From assembly GCA_910574835.1 (NCBI GenBank), contig CAJTDE010000010.1, forward strand, positions 62,001-126,000: DNA of 64,000 bases, read 5' to 3'. Both the position numbers and the translations under genes were made by a program. The notes under the pieces were generated by a model. That model was given only the letters and a program-made list of their open reading frames with translations. It was not told the origin of the DNA and made no database searches. This stretch comes from Clostridia bacterium. Its GTDB lineage: Bacteria; Bacillota; Clostridia; Lachnospirales; Lachnospiraceae. This document shows positions 1 to 7,956 of the stretch, piece after piece. Position 1 is the stretch's first letter. Each line of letters begins with the position of its first letter.

Positions 1-1
1 T

Positions 2-328
2 CTTTATCTGAATTGCATCGGCTATTTCTTTATGCCTCTGGTTATTGTGAATGTCTACCGAAACGGTATTCAGGGAATGGGCTTTGGACTTTTGCCTATG
101 ACAGCCGGTATCGCAGAATTGATTGGCCGCGGCGTGGTGGCTGTTATCGCCGCAAGGCAGCACAGCTATCTGGGCGTCTGCCTGGCAAGTCCGACTGCCT
201 GGGTACTGGCCGGAGGGCTTTTGATTGGGATGTATTTTTATATTCTGAAGGTTTATGGGAAAAAACTTGGAAGCGTTCAGGCGGATGATGTGTCCGGAGA
301 GAAAAAACATTCTCCCTGCAGCGTTTAG
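2..328 (+). CDS. MATE-family efflux transporter, C-terminal part (5' end outside the window)
   Basis: The frame is open from the first bases and stops at TAG 326-328, so only about the last 108 residues are visible. They form the last two or three membrane helices and a short charged tail. The segments RNGIQGMG, LPMTAGIAELIGR and GVCLASPTAW match what is usual in the final helices of MATE (NorM/DinF-like) cation-coupled drug or metabolite antiporters. Substrate cannot be inferred. A hairpin terminator follows within 50 bases, so this is probably the last gene of its transcript. Other polysaccharide-flippase-fold families are a less likely alternative. Confidence 0.82.
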   Translation, partial: LYLNCIGYFFMPLVIVNVYRNGIQGMGFGLLPMTAGIAELIGRGVVAVIAARQHSYLGVCLASPTAWVLAGGLLIGMYFYILKVYGKKLGSVQADDVSGEKKHSPCSV

Positions 329-373
329 ATCTGTTTATCTAAAAACTCTGGTAATAAGTTTTCTATTGCATAT

Positions 374-403
374 GGCTGTGGTTGATAAAATCACAGCCTT
401 TTT
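374..403 (+). terminator. Rho-independent terminator after the MATE gene
   Basis: A 7-bp stem GGCTGTG/CACAGCC (374-380 and 392-398) with an 11-base loop is followed by five T. It lies 46 bases after the MATE stop on the same strand. Confidence 0.75.
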
Positions 404-657
404 CCGTAAATAACATATTATGATACCAAAGACTTCTCAAATCGCATTTTAAAAAGTAACTAAAGAATTTCCGGAACATTTCTCCGGCCTGCAATTTAAT
501 TTAAAATCGTCTCCTTAATCAATTCAACCGACTCCATCATAGCATCCATCTCCTCTTGAGTATCCTTAAAATCATATCTTACCTAAATGCGAAAAATCTC
601 GTAATATTATTAAGGACAGAAAATCTTTAAAATTTTCTGCCCTGTAATGTTCTGCTT
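404..657. other. Gene-poor A+T-rich gap with a possible gene-tail remnant
   Basis: No intact gene is visible. On the minus strand, 496-582 holds a 28-codon open tail (ending ELIKETILN) with a stop directly upstream and no start or ribosome-binding site. It could be a relic of a small gene, but that is weak. The neighbouring Rpn-type gene is also truncated, so this gap may be an old deletion scar. Confidence 0.3.
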
Positions 658-1002
658 TTAAATGATATGATATTCCACATAAAGTTCCTGACGATACTCT
701 TTATCCTGTGATACTTTGATAACGTCTGATAAACGGCCATCTTCACTTAAAAGTATTATTAATTTTGCCAACATTTCCTCACCTTTTTTCACATTCTCCT
801 GGTCTCTCATCAACAACGTCATATACTCATGCCACCATTCTCTATTCTTCTTGGCCTCTTTTACAGCTTCTTCCAATCTCTCCACATAGTCATCCTTCGG
901 CTTCTTCCCTGCCACATAATCAAGGAACGCCTTTAATTCATCACTCACATCATCCAGAGTTCCTTTTGCATTGAGAAATATCTTTACCGCCTCATCACCC
1001 AT
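658..1002 (-). pseudogene. Rpn/PD-(D/E)XK nuclease-type transposase-like protein, C-terminal remnant
   Basis: 114 codons resemble the C-terminal half of the Rpn-family recombination-promoting nuclease/putative transposase proteins that are abundant in gut Clostridia. The segments FLNAKGTLDDVS, ELKAFLDYVAGK and REWWHEYMTLLMRDQENVKKG follow the usual order in that family, ending with a helical tail. Family members are normally around 300 residues. The N-terminal PD-(D/E)XK catalytic domain is missing, and no continuation was found upstream of 1002 in any minus-strand frame. The ATG at 1002 is internal to the family alignment and lacks a clear ribosome-binding site. I read it as a 5'-truncated pseudogene; recall of the family is from memory. 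Confidence 0.65.
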
Positions 1003-1298
1003 TGAAATGCTGCCGTTTTCTTTACAGATATTTTCAAAGGTATATCCTGTTATCTATTTCTATTATACACAGCCATTCGGTAAATTACAATAAGCCAAGA
1101 ACCTGTCGGCATTTTTCTTTGATATCCGGTGTTCCAGTTGCCACATACATAATATGTAATCTTATTTTTAGAACCATCTTTGAGTGAATCTTAACTATAA
1201 GTCCATAATACTACCCCCATGAAAGCCACAAACTCCCAGAGGGGTAAAATACAACACTTATTCTCTTTTATTTCCGGAATATCCGTCCTCTTTCGCCC

Positions 1299-1778
1299 TT
1301 ACTTATGATACGGTTCCCCCTTCATAATCCGAAACCCCCGATACACCTGCTCCAACAAGATCACACGCATCAATTGATGAGGAAACGTCATCCGCGAAAA
1401 GCTTACGGACTCATCCGCCCGCTTCATCACCGCCGGGGACAGCCCCAAAGAACCGCCAATCACAAAGACAATATGGCTCTTCCCCTCCACCCCCAGCCGT
1501 TCAAGCCTGCGGGAAAACTCCACCGAATCCAAAACCTTCCCCTCAATAGCCAGTGCAATCACATAAGCATCCTCCCTGACAGCCTTCAGGATACGTTCCC
1601 CTTCCCGCTCCAAGATAGCCGCTTCCTCCGCCGCACTCGCCCTGTCGGGTGTCTTTTCATCCGGCAGCTCCACAATCTCCAGCTTACAATAACGGCTTAA
1701 CCGCTTCGCATACTCCTTCACGGCCTCCGAAAAATACATTTCCTTAATCTTTCCCACCGCAACACACGTAATCTTCAC
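1299..1778 (-). CDS. rlmH: 23S rRNA (pseudouridine-1915-N3)-methyltransferase RlmH
   Basis: SAM-dependent SPOUT-fold enzyme that methylates pseudouridine 1915 in helix 69 of 23S rRNA, acting on assembled 70S ribosomes. Visible family marks are VGKIKEMYFSEAVKEYAKR near the N-terminus, the SAM-binding knot segment FVIGGSLGL, and the C-terminal HQLMRVILLEQVYRGFRI followed by YHK. The frame runs on to a TTG at 1799, but GTG 1778 is preferred: GGGGGAG lies nine bases upstream, and it gives 159 residues, the standard family length. It is a single gene with no obvious operon partner; the next minus-strand gene starts over 1 kb upstream. Confidence 0.96.
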   Translation of the reverse strand: MKITCVAVGKIKEMYFSEAVKEYAKRLSRYCKLEIVELPDEKTPDRASAAEEAAILEREGERILKAVREDAYVIALAIEGKVLDSVEFSRRLERLGVEGKSHIVFVIGGSLGLSPAVMKRADESVSFSRMTFPHQLMRVILLEQVYRGFRIMKGEPYHK

Positions 1779-1847
1779 AGCCTTCCGCTCCCCCGCCAAA
1801 TATCACAGTCCCACATCCCAATATCAAAATTACCGCACAAACAAAAA

Positions 1848-2918
1848 TCACTCTCTCGAATGATCAATCCGATTCCGAATCTTCTGCATCTGATAATCCA
1901 GCTCTTCAATCGAATCCGCACAAACCTTCAGCTGCCGCACAATCTCCTCCGTATTATCCACAACCTTCTTATATTTCAGCTTGTGCTCCAGGCTTGCCCA
2001 GAAATCCATAGCAATCGTCCGAAACTGAACCTCCGCCATCATATACTTCTTCTCCCTGGACAGATAAACAGGCACGCCAATAATCAAATGCAGACTCCGA
2101 TACCCGTTAGGCTTAGGGTTCTGAATATAATCCTTTCTCCTCTGCAAAATAATATCATCCTGCTTAATCAGCAGATCCGCCAGACGGTAAATATCATCCG
2201 GGAAGGAACAAATCACCCGAATCCCCGCCACATCCTTTAGATTTTCCTGGATACTCTCCACCGTCACCGGATAGCCTTTCCGTTCCAGCTTTTCGTAAAT
2301 ACTCTCCGGGGATTTCAGACGGCTCTTAATGGATTCAAAGGGATTCCGCTTATACTCCTGGGAAAATTCCGCATTGAGGATTTTAAGCCTTGTCTCAATC
2401 TCCATAATCGCTGCCTGGTATTCCAGCATCAAACGGTGAAACGGCTCCGCTTCCTTCAGCTTTTCCGCCTGAATCCGAATAATCTGATCCTGCTTTCTGA
2501 GCATTACCGCCTGCTCCTCCACCTTCCGCTCCAGTTGATTTTTTCGGGTGTAGAGCCGCATAGCATTTTTAATACGGTTTTTTACAATCGCTCTCTCAAA
2601 AGGCTTGTGAATAAAATCCGAAGCTCCCAGCTCCAAACATCTGCTTTCCGCCTCCACCGCAAGCTCGCTGCTGATAATCAGCACCGGAATCCTTTTCAGC
2701 CATTCCTTTTTGCTCATCTCAGCCATTACTGCATAGCCGTCCAAATGCGGCATATGCAGATCCAGAAGAACTGCGGCCATTTCTCTGGGGTATTTGTCCA
2801 GATAGTTAAGCGCTTCTCTTCCGTCCTCCGCCGTCTCTACCTGGTATTCATCCTTCAGCATATCGCATAGCAGCTCACGGTTCAGCTCCGCGTCGTCCAC
2901 TACTAATATCCTCTGCAT
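1848..2918 (-). CDS. Response-regulator receiver domain fused to a RelA/SpoT-type small alarmone synthetase
   Basis: 356 residues from ATG 2918 (AAGGAG five bases upstream; the frame extends further but without a site). Residues 1-125 are a CheY-like receiver: RILVVDDAELNR with paired Asp, LLDLHMPHLDG phospho-acceptor, a Ser-Ser in LIISSE and the conserved Lys in DFIHKPFE. Residues 125-180 form a coiled coil. Residues 180-356 are a RelA/SpoT nucleotidyltransferase: LKSPESIYEKLERKG, LKDVAGIRVICSF, NGYRSLHLI and EVQFRTIAMDFWASLEHKLKYK, closest in pattern to the YjbM/RelQ small synthetases. No hydrolase HD domain is present. Inferred role: phosphorylation-controlled synthesis of (p)ppGpp or a related pyrophosphorylated nucleotide. 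No histidine kinase is adjacent. Confidence 0.88.
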   Translation of the reverse strand: MQRILVVDDAELNRELLCDMLKDEYQVETAEDGREALNYLDKYPREMAAVLLDLHMPHLDGYAVMAEMSKKEWLKRIPVLIISSELAVEAESRCLELGASDFIHKPFERAIVKNRIKNAMRLYTRKNQLERKVEEQAVMLRKQDQIIRIQAEKLKEAEPFHRLMLEYQAAIMEIETRLKILNAEFSQEYKRNPFESIKSRLKSPESIYEKLERKGYPVTVESIQENLKDVAGIRVICSFPDDIYRLADLLIKQDDIILQRRKDYIQNPKPNGYRSLHLIIGVPVYLSREKKYMMAEVQFRTIAMDFWASLEHKLKYKKVVDNTEEIVRQLKVCADSIEELDYQMQKIRNRIDHSRE

Positions 2919-3029
2919 AATAACACTCCTTTTCCCGTCAGCCGGGAATTGTAACTCAAAATCTTCTCTTATTATAAGATTTTTGATGCAGGATTTCAAT
3001 TATTCCCGGAGATATTTTCATGATTTTTC

Positions 3030-3058
3030 TTGACACAGGCACAAAAATTTCAGATAAT
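3030..3058 (+). promoter_or_regulatory. Sigma-A type promoter for the zinc-ribbon membrane protein gene
   Basis: TTGACA at 3030-3035 and GATAAT at 3053-3058 are separated by 17 bases. The start codon of the plus-strand gene follows 67 bases later. Confidence 0.7.
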
Positions 3059-3125
3059 AATTCACAGATAGTTTTCATTCATGTGCTTTAAGGGATCTAC
3101 GGAACCGGAATAGGAGAATACGCTC

Positions 3126-3770
3126 ATGGCTTGGTGTCCCAAATGTAAAAATGAATATCGAAAAGGAATTACCCACTGTCCCGATTGTGATGTGGACCTG
3201 ATAGAAGAGCTTTTGCCCGAGGAGGAAGAAACGGTTGAGATTCCGGAGGATTACGAATTTCCGGAGGATTTTGACCCGGGCGCAGTCTTAGAAGGGCCAA
3301 GGGAAAAGCCTGCCTATGTGAAGGCTTACCGAAGCCCGGAGGAACGCTGCGCAGATATGCGATCCTCTGCCTGGACCTTCTCAGCGGTAGGCGGCGTCGG
3401 ATTTGTGGTTATGCTCCTGGCCTTTATGGGGATCTTAAGCTTCCCCTTCCACAACTTTGCTCTGATTGTGATGCTGCTTCTGTTTGCCGGCTTTTTTGTC
3501 GGCGGCATTGTATCCTTCGGGAGCGCAAAGAAGCTTCAAGGTCTTGCAGCCTCGGAGCATGCATTTATTGAGAAGATCACGGACTGGTATCACTCGGAAG
3601 GGATGCACTCGGAAAGTGTGGCTGCTTTGGATACCTCTCTGCCCGAAGAGCTATTTTACCTGCGGAAGTATGAAGCTGTCTCCCAACTGATACGGGAGCA
3701 TTTCCCGAAGATTCAGGAGGATTTGCTGAATAAGCTGGCATCGGATTTCTGTGAAGAAAATGAAACATAA
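3126..3770 (+). CDS. Zinc-ribbon membrane protein of unknown function
   Basis: 214 residues. The N-terminus has two CxxC pairs (WCPKCKNEY and HCPDCDVDL), a classic zinc ribbon, followed by a strongly acidic linker rich in Glu/Pro (about 27-60). Two transmembrane helices (about 82-105 and 110-132) come next, then a roughly 80-residue cytoplasmic or external helical tail. AGGAG lies upstream of ATG, and a good promoter sits 67 bases before it. This architecture is common in Clostridia but has no assigned function that I know. The gene is transcribed convergently with whatever lies to the right; the hairpin repeat at 3824 serves as its likely terminator. Confidence 0.8.
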   Translation: MAWCPKCKNEYRKGITHCPDCDVDLIEELLPEEEETVEIPEDYEFPEDFDPGAVLEGPREKPAYVKAYRSPEERCADMRSSAWTFSAVGGVGFVVMLLAFMGILSFPFHNFALIVMLLLFAGFFVGGIVSFGSAKKLQGLAASEHAFIEKITDWYHSEGMHSESVAALDTSLPEELFYLRKYEAVSQLIREHFPKIQEDLLNKLASDFCEENET

Positions 3771-3823
3771 AGCTGCCCATAGAGAAAAGTCAAAAAGAGA
3801 TTGTCAGTCAGGCCAAGCGTCCA

Positions 3824-3859
3824 GGGGAGCCGGAGACTTATAGAAGTCAATGGCTCCCC
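3824..3859. repeat. 36-bp hairpin repeat, left copy (islet boundary)
   Basis: The outer stem GGGGAGCC/GGCTCCCC encloses an inner stem GACTT/AAGTC with loop ATAG. The same 36 bases recur at 6763-6798 with one substitution (G to A at the ninth position), in the same orientation. Between the copies lies the A+T-rich sigma-factor islet. Each copy also sits where a terminator would be expected for the flanking convergent genes. Confidence 0.85.
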
Positions 3860-3873
3860 TGTTTTGGAACACT

Positions 3874-4086
3874 TTACCTGCAATTAATTATTATCAAATC
3901 ACAATTAGGGCAGTACCATGCCGATTGCTTTTTTAGGCTCATAAGATACATTCGCCCTATCCGAAAGCCGTTTGTTTTGGGTCCTGTATATTTTAACTTC
4001 TTTTCCTTATACTTGGGCACCCATTCTATACCAGGAGTAGGAAGATATCCTTCTAGCATTTCAGTATTGCAATAATTACATTTCAT
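3874..4086 (-). CDS. Small zinc-ribbon protein (PF20097-like)
   Basis: 70 residues with an N-terminal CNYC pair and a C-terminal CPNC pair that can bind one zinc, separated by a basic middle segment. The order CxxCxxEMxEGYL, then YxCPxCxxIII, recalls the small DUF6487/PF20097 proteins of Firmicutes, which have no established function. GGAG lies seven bases before the ATG and overlaps the stop of the preceding gene, so it is translationally coupled and the last gene of the islet operon. Its base composition is A+T-rich like the rest of the islet. Confidence 0.7.
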   Translation of the reverse strand: MKCNYCNTEMLEGYLPTPGIEWVPKYKEKKLKYTGPKTNGFRIGRMYLMSLKKQSAWYCPNCDLIIINCR

Positions 4087-4089
4087 TTT

Positions 4090-4941
4090 TTAACTCCATC
4101 CAACCACATCCCAGACAGAATATGCGAACATTTCATTATGAAACCATACGGCTAACGCTTGTGTACGCCAATCACTGGGTTGATATCCCTCATAATAGTT
4201 ATCACCAGTATGGTAATTGCTGTCTGTTACATGATATTTATAGCCGTAAACATTTTTTGAATGAGCAGAAAGAGTGGTATCAACTAATGTCCATTTGTAT
4301 GTACTTTTTACACAAGCGACCGTTGTAGATAAAGCACTTTTTATAACTCCACCAGTAATGGCAATGCCTGCAGATACACAAATTCTTTTAATTACAGTTG
4401 AGCCAATACTAGCTGCCAAATTAGTAGCCGAAACTAAAATAGACACAAGATCTACAACCGTACCTACATATGACCGAATTGTATATGTACTGTTTTGGTT
4501 TGTTGTAGTATATGAGCATCGTAAACCATAATAAGTATATCCTGTATCGATAATAGCTCGATAGTTTATTGTTCCTAAGGAGGCTCTTGGCGCAGGCTTT
4601 AAAATTTCTTCTTCTAATGTTGCAGTTATATAATCACTTGGTTTAATTATATCTTTCATAGATGTTTGGCTACGTCCATTTGAATCAAAAAATTCTCTTT
4701 CAACAATATCAACCTTTCCATGAATTAATGTGTTTTTTTGGGTGAGAACACCATTTACATATTGCAAAAAAATACGATCACCTGAACTTGTTTCATAATA
4801 TTCAATTTGAGTATCACCCATATCAAATACTACTTCAGGAGCGTTTTCTGTATATACAGCGGCAGAAACATGTATGTTATTCGTTAATAGAATTGCAAAT
4901 ACTACTGCTGAACTAATAAATCGTAAAAAAATTTTTCTCAA
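4090..4941 (-). CDS. Secreted protein with a hydrophobic Gly/Ala/Val-rich central segment, unknown function
   Basis: About 283 residues. TTG 4941 is chosen as start because GGAGG lies seven bases upstream; an ATG at 4956 has no site. The N-terminus is a typical signal peptide ending near HVSAA. The middle (about 165-215) is a long hydrophobic, Gly/Ala/Ser-rich stretch with two potential membrane-inserting helices separated by an IKRIC segment. The C-terminus is rich in aromatic residues (YYEGYQPSDW, DVVGWS). I recall similar orphan secreted proteins in Clostridia and Paenibacilli without known function. A pore-forming or cell-envelope role is conceivable from the hydrophobic segment but is only inference. 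It sits in the sigma/anti-sigma operon. Confidence 0.72.
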   Translation of the reverse strand: MRKIFLRFISSAVVFAILLTNNIHVSAAVYTENAPEVVFDMGDTQIEYYETSSGDRIFLQYVNGVLTQKNTLIHGKVDIVEREFFDSNGRSQTSMKDIIKPSDYITATLEEEILKPAPRASLGTINYRAIIDTGYTYYGLRCSYTTTNQNSTYTIRSYVGTVVDLVSILVSATNLAASIGSTVIKRICVSAGIAITGGVIKSALSTTVACVKSTYKWTLVDTTLSAHSKNVYGYKYHVTDSNYHTGDNYYEGYQPSDWRTQALAVWFHNEMFAYSVWDVVGWS

Positions 4942-4965
4942 AAAATAATCCTCCATTATTTTGGA

Positions 4966-5409
4966 CTAATATTTCGCTTCACTGCTCATGACCGTCCGTG
5001 TTTCAACAGATGATCCGCTGTAAGCTTTGATAGTTGCATGGACACGATAAGTATACCCCTTGTCTACATGGCATGTTTCATTTAAGCTTGTCCTGTGTGA
5101 GTCACTACCTATAGAAAAAGTATCAAACGTAACCCATTTTCCCTTATTATATTGCTGCAGTTTTGCAGTAATTTCAACGCGAGTTGTAGTTCCTTGGTAA
5201 CCATAAACAGAACAGCTTATTGTTGCTTCACCATTGGAGTCTATGTAAAGACTTCCTTTTGCCTGCGCGATATAATCCATATGTGGTAAAATCAAAAAAT
5301 CTAATGCAGTTGAAGCATTTACGTTTGATTCAGCGGCAAATACCTGTGTACAACAACAGGTAAAAAGTAGCAAGCAACAAAGAATAAATCGGGATATCTT
5401 TTTTCCCAT
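4966..5409 (-). CDS. Small secreted beta-rich protein, unknown function
   Basis: 147 residues with a signal peptide (ILCCLLLFTCC then VFAAE) and AAAGGAGG before the ATG. The mature part alternates polar and hydrophobic residues, as in a single beta-sandwich: SLYIDSNGEATISCSVYGY, VEITAKLQQ and YRVHATIKAYSG, ending SSEAKY. This is the pattern of a small family of Clostridia exported proteins that often follow ECF sigma/anti-sigma pairs; I know no function. The gap to the next gene is 24 bases, so the two secreted proteins are probably co-made. Confidence 0.72.
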   Translation of the reverse strand: MGKKISRFILCCLLLFTCCCTQVFAAESNVNASTALDFLILPHMDYIAQAKGSLYIDSNGEATISCSVYGYQGTTTRVEITAKLQQYNKGKWVTFDTFSIGSDSHRTSLNETCHVDKGYTYRVHATIKAYSGSSVETRTVMSSEAKY

Positions 5410-5473
5410 GATAAGTTCCTCCTTTCTTCGATGATATATAATATCAACGAATAAAAAGTGTGATTTGTGACAC

Positions 5474-6172
5474 TTATCTTAAGAGATTTTTTTGTTTTGT
5501 TATAATATTTTCTGCCATTTTAATTAATTCAACCTGTTCAATCTGGCCAATCATTGAATAAATATGAGATTTGTCATACCAATATAATTGTATAATGCCT
5601 TTATTTTCTAAACAGTATAGAAGTTGCTCTCCAATTTCCATTATTTCAGTATTCACATTTTCTGAATCAAAAATGTATTCACTTTGCGTAGCCAATTGCT
5701 GTGCATAGTAAATTTCTCTGCCATCAACATCTATATAAATAATTACATTTTCATATTGATTTATTTTTCTCTCATAAACCTTGTATCCTTGTGGAACATA
5801 AGAGGACTCGACAGGGGTCAAAATATCAAGTTCTACATTATCATTACTATAAATTGTGACCGAGGTAAATTCTTGCCATACCGTCGTGATAAATTCAAAA
5901 AATCGAATACGATATGCCTCAACACTTAAAACAGTAACTAAAAAGACAGTTGTCATCAAAAAAATTACTACAGCAACAGCTTTTGCGTAATGAAAAAAGT
6001 TATGCTTAGTAAGTCTGTATCGTTCATATTTCAATAAACGCTCCATTTTTCGCAAAAAACGTTTGCTAAATTGATGGTTGAGTTCCGATTCATCTGGAAT
6101 TGAATCTAATATAAAATTTTCCATATTTTCCATATGTGTCTGCAAAAATTCATCATTTATTTTATATCTCAT
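5474..6172 (-). CDS. Anti-sigma-like membrane protein with a DUF4367-type extracellular domain
   Basis: 232 residues from ATG 6172 (GAGGAA upstream); the start overlaps the sigma gene's 3' end by 11 bases, showing translational coupling. The N-terminal 60 residues are cytoplasmic and charged, and one membrane helix runs from about 62 to 85 (AVAVVIFLMTTVFLVTVLSV). The external domain ends in YSMIGQIEQVELIKMAENI, the shape of the DUF4367 C-terminal strand-helix found in many Firmicute anti-sigma or sigma-associated proteins. Inferred role: membrane sensor that holds the sigma factor until a surface signal arrives. No Zn-binding HxxxCxxC motif is seen, so it is not a ZAS-type anti-sigma. Confidence 0.75.
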   Translation of the reverse strand: MRYKINDEFLQTHMENMENFILDSIPDESELNHQFSKRFLRKMERLLKYERYRLTKHNFFHYAKAVAVVIFLMTTVFLVTVLSVEAYRIRFFEFITTVWQEFTSVTIYSNDNVELDILTPVESSYVPQGYKVYERKINQYENVIIYIDVDGREIYYAQQLATQSEYIFDSENVNTEIMEIGEQLLYCLENKGIIQLYWYDKSHIYSMIGQIEQVELIKMAENIITKQKNLLR

Positions 6173-6701
6173 CTTTCGTTTCCTCAATATTCAAAATTTG
6201 TGCAAGCCTTTTTTTGGCTCGTGATATCCGTTTACGTACATTATCTTCTTTAATATGTAAAAGCTGTGCAATCTCAGTGTCATTATATCCCTGAGAATAC
6301 TTTAAAAGTAATACCGTTGAATAATTTATAGGTAATTGTGATATTGCTAAAGACACTTCATCCATATGAGCATCAAAATTAATACTGTCATTTTCGATAT
6401 AAATCATAATTTCATCATATGACAATATATTTTCTCTTTTACGTTTTCGATAAAGATCTATTGAAATATGCTCTGTTACAACAACAAGAAAAGCTTTTGT
6501 TTTGCGACAATCACTTTCATCAATTTTTTCTAAATGATTAATTATACGCAAAAATGCTTGATGAACAGCATCTTCCGCTGCATAACTATCTTTTAAAATA
6601 CGATTAGCAACGTAATACATTGTCTGCTTATAAGCAATATATAATCTTTCGAATTTTCTTTTATCCTCTAATGAATCAATCAAAGATAAATAAATCAGCA
6701 T
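6162..6701 (-). CDS. ECF-type sigma-70 family RNA polymerase sigma factor
   Basis: 179 residues from ATG 6701 (GAGGGT six bases upstream; the frame's earlier TTG has no site). Region 2 is recognisable in YVANRILKDSYAAEDAVHQAFLRI, and region 4 in LPINYSTVLLLKYSQGYNDTEIAQLLHIKEDNVRKRISRAKKRL, a helix-turn-helix. This is the usual two-domain ECF layout. It heads the islet operon and is coupled to the anti-sigma-like gene. Probable targets are its own operon and the two secreted proteins; no duplicated promoter motif was confirmed by eye. Confidence 0.88.
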   Translation of the reverse strand: MLIYLSLIDSLEDKRKFERLYIAYKQTMYYVANRILKDSYAAEDAVHQAFLRIINHLEKIDESDCRKTKAFLVVVTEHISIDLYRKRKRENILSYDEIMIYIENDSINFDAHMDEVSLAISQLPINYSTVLLLKYSQGYNDTEIAQLLHIKEDNVRKRISRAKKRLAQILNIEETKDEI

Positions 6702-6762
6702 AACATTACCCTCATAAAACAAATAATCACTTTGGTTTTTTAGTTTAAGTACAAAAAGTTTG

Positions 6763-6798
6763 GGGGAGCCAGAGACTTATAGAAGTCAATGGCTCCCC
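6763..6798. repeat. 36-bp hairpin repeat, right copy (islet boundary)
   Basis: Same sequence and orientation as 3824-3859 with one substitution. On the minus strand it lies just after the DUF1266 lipoprotein stop, in terminator position. The direct pair brackets 2.9 kb of A+T-rich foreign-looking DNA. Confidence 0.85.
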
Positions 6799-6810
6799 TG
6801 CTTTAGACAA

Positions 6811-7584
6811 TCACCACGTTTTCTCAAGCTCCATATGAAAATCCACCTCATAAGGACTGTCATCCCTGGTCTTAATCTTCTCATACAGCGCCCTTCTGGA
6901 AGAGCTGCTCTCCTCAGACCAGAACTCATAGCCCCGCAGATAGCTGTCCATCAGTTCATCCCAGGAATCATAAAGGGGCTGAATCTTCTCGGCAAACTCC
7001 AAAGACAGATCGAGCGCCTCCTCCTTGCCGTAATAGCCGGCAATGTAATAATACCCCAGAAAGTTCATGGCACGGCAGCAGTCCCAGCCTGTAATGGCGT
7101 CAATTCCGTATTCTTCATACATCTTATACCACTCGGCAAAAAGATGCGCCCGTTCATCGCCTCCGAAATCATAACGCTCAATCAGAAAGGCTTCCCGCTC
7201 ATCCTCCGGAATATCACTCATACCATCCCGTTCCAGCGTTGTTACAATCCTTGCAAAATCCGACCGATGTCCCTTATCCCGAATCCATTCCAGAGTTTCG
7301 TCCGCGGAATCCCAGTCCGTAATTCCCCACCGCTCATCCAGAAACTTCCGGACGATTTTCCGGTTCTTCTCCGTATTCGCAAGACCTCCGAACAGATTGT
7401 AATCCCAATTATTCGTCTCCGTCAATATGGCATAGGAAGCATTAAACCAACGGATGGTATCCGTCAGCTCCACTTCTTCCAACACTTCTTCCTTCTTCGA
7501 GCCGCACCCTGCCGTGCCTGTAATTCCGAGAACCAAGATCATAGAAAAAGCAATAAATCTCTTGAAACCATAGTTCTTCTTCAT
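6811..7584 (-). CDS. DUF1266-containing lipoprotein
   Basis: 257 residues from ATG 7584 (AGGAGGG eight bases upstream; the upstream in-frame codons lack a site). A lipoprotein signal ends in the lipobox GTAGC followed by GSKKEE, so it is probably anchored outside the membrane. The rest matches the DUF1266 layout: FLDERWGITDWDSADETLEWI near 90-110, and a conserved GWDCCRAMNFLGYYYIAGY followed by SWDELMDSYLRGYEFWS. The function of DUF1266 is not known. Its 3' end meets the islet's right hairpin; before islet insertion this gene and the one at 3126 probably faced each other across one shared terminator. Confidence 0.85.
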   Translation of the reverse strand: MKKNYGFKRFIAFSMILVLGITGTAGCGSKKEEVLEEVELTDTIRWFNASYAILTETNNWDYNLFGGLANTEKNRKIVRKFLDERWGITDWDSADETLEWIRDKGHRSDFARIVTTLERDGMSDIPEDEREAFLIERYDFGGDERAHLFAEWYKMYEEYGIDAITGWDCCRAMNFLGYYYIAGYYGKEEALDLSLEFAEKIQPLYDSWDELMDSYLRGYEFWSEESSSSRRALYEKIKTRDDSPYEVDFHMELEKTW

Positions 7585-7842
7585 GAGCGCTGCCCTCCTG
7601 GCCTTTTTTTTATGGTAACATTGTGGAAAAGACTTTGTCAATCACTGAACGCCATTTTTCTGATATTTCTGACATTTTCTTTTTTATATATAAGATTTCA
7701 GACGAACAGGCTTCGTGAAAGTTCCTCCAAAGTCTGATCACCTTCCCTCCGTACACAAGATAACTCCCGGCTTCTCTTCACGGATGATACCCTTGTCCAC
7801 TGAAGGTATCATCATTGATACTCATATGAAAAGCATTGCGGC
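7585..7842. other. Intergenic region upstream of the DUF1266 gene
   Basis: No reading frame with a ribosome-binding site. It contains a short inverted repeat GATACC/GGTATC around 7787-7810 of unknown role. The promoter of the lipoprotein gene should lie here; no strong -35/-10 pair was assigned. Confidence 0.35.
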
Positions 7843-7881
7843 AAAAAGGCTTTGAAATGCACACCGCGCACTCCAAAGCCT
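7843..7881 (-). terminator. Rho-independent terminator after nfnAB
   Basis: On the minus strand, stem AGGCTTTG/CAAAGCCT (7874-7881 and 7847-7854) is followed by five T. It lies 75 bases beyond the nfnB stop. Confidence 0.7.
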
Positions 7882-7956
7882 CTTATCATCATAACAAATT
7901 CAAACAACTGCTTAAAACGTCACCGTTTCCTTTATAATCAGCGATATCCAAAACAA

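Noticed and set aside
496-582. 28-codon minus-strand tail that could be a gene remnant
   Set aside because: No start codon, no ribosome-binding site and no recognised family; recorded only as a note on the gap.
3126-3770. Membership of the zinc-ribbon membrane protein in the sigma islet
   Set aside because: It is on the opposite strand, outside the hairpin repeats, has its own promoter and the base composition of the chromosome.
6760-7737. Plus-strand open frame of 325 codons opposite the DUF1266 gene
   Set aside because: Antisense shadow; it begins inside the hairpin repeat and shows no family pattern.
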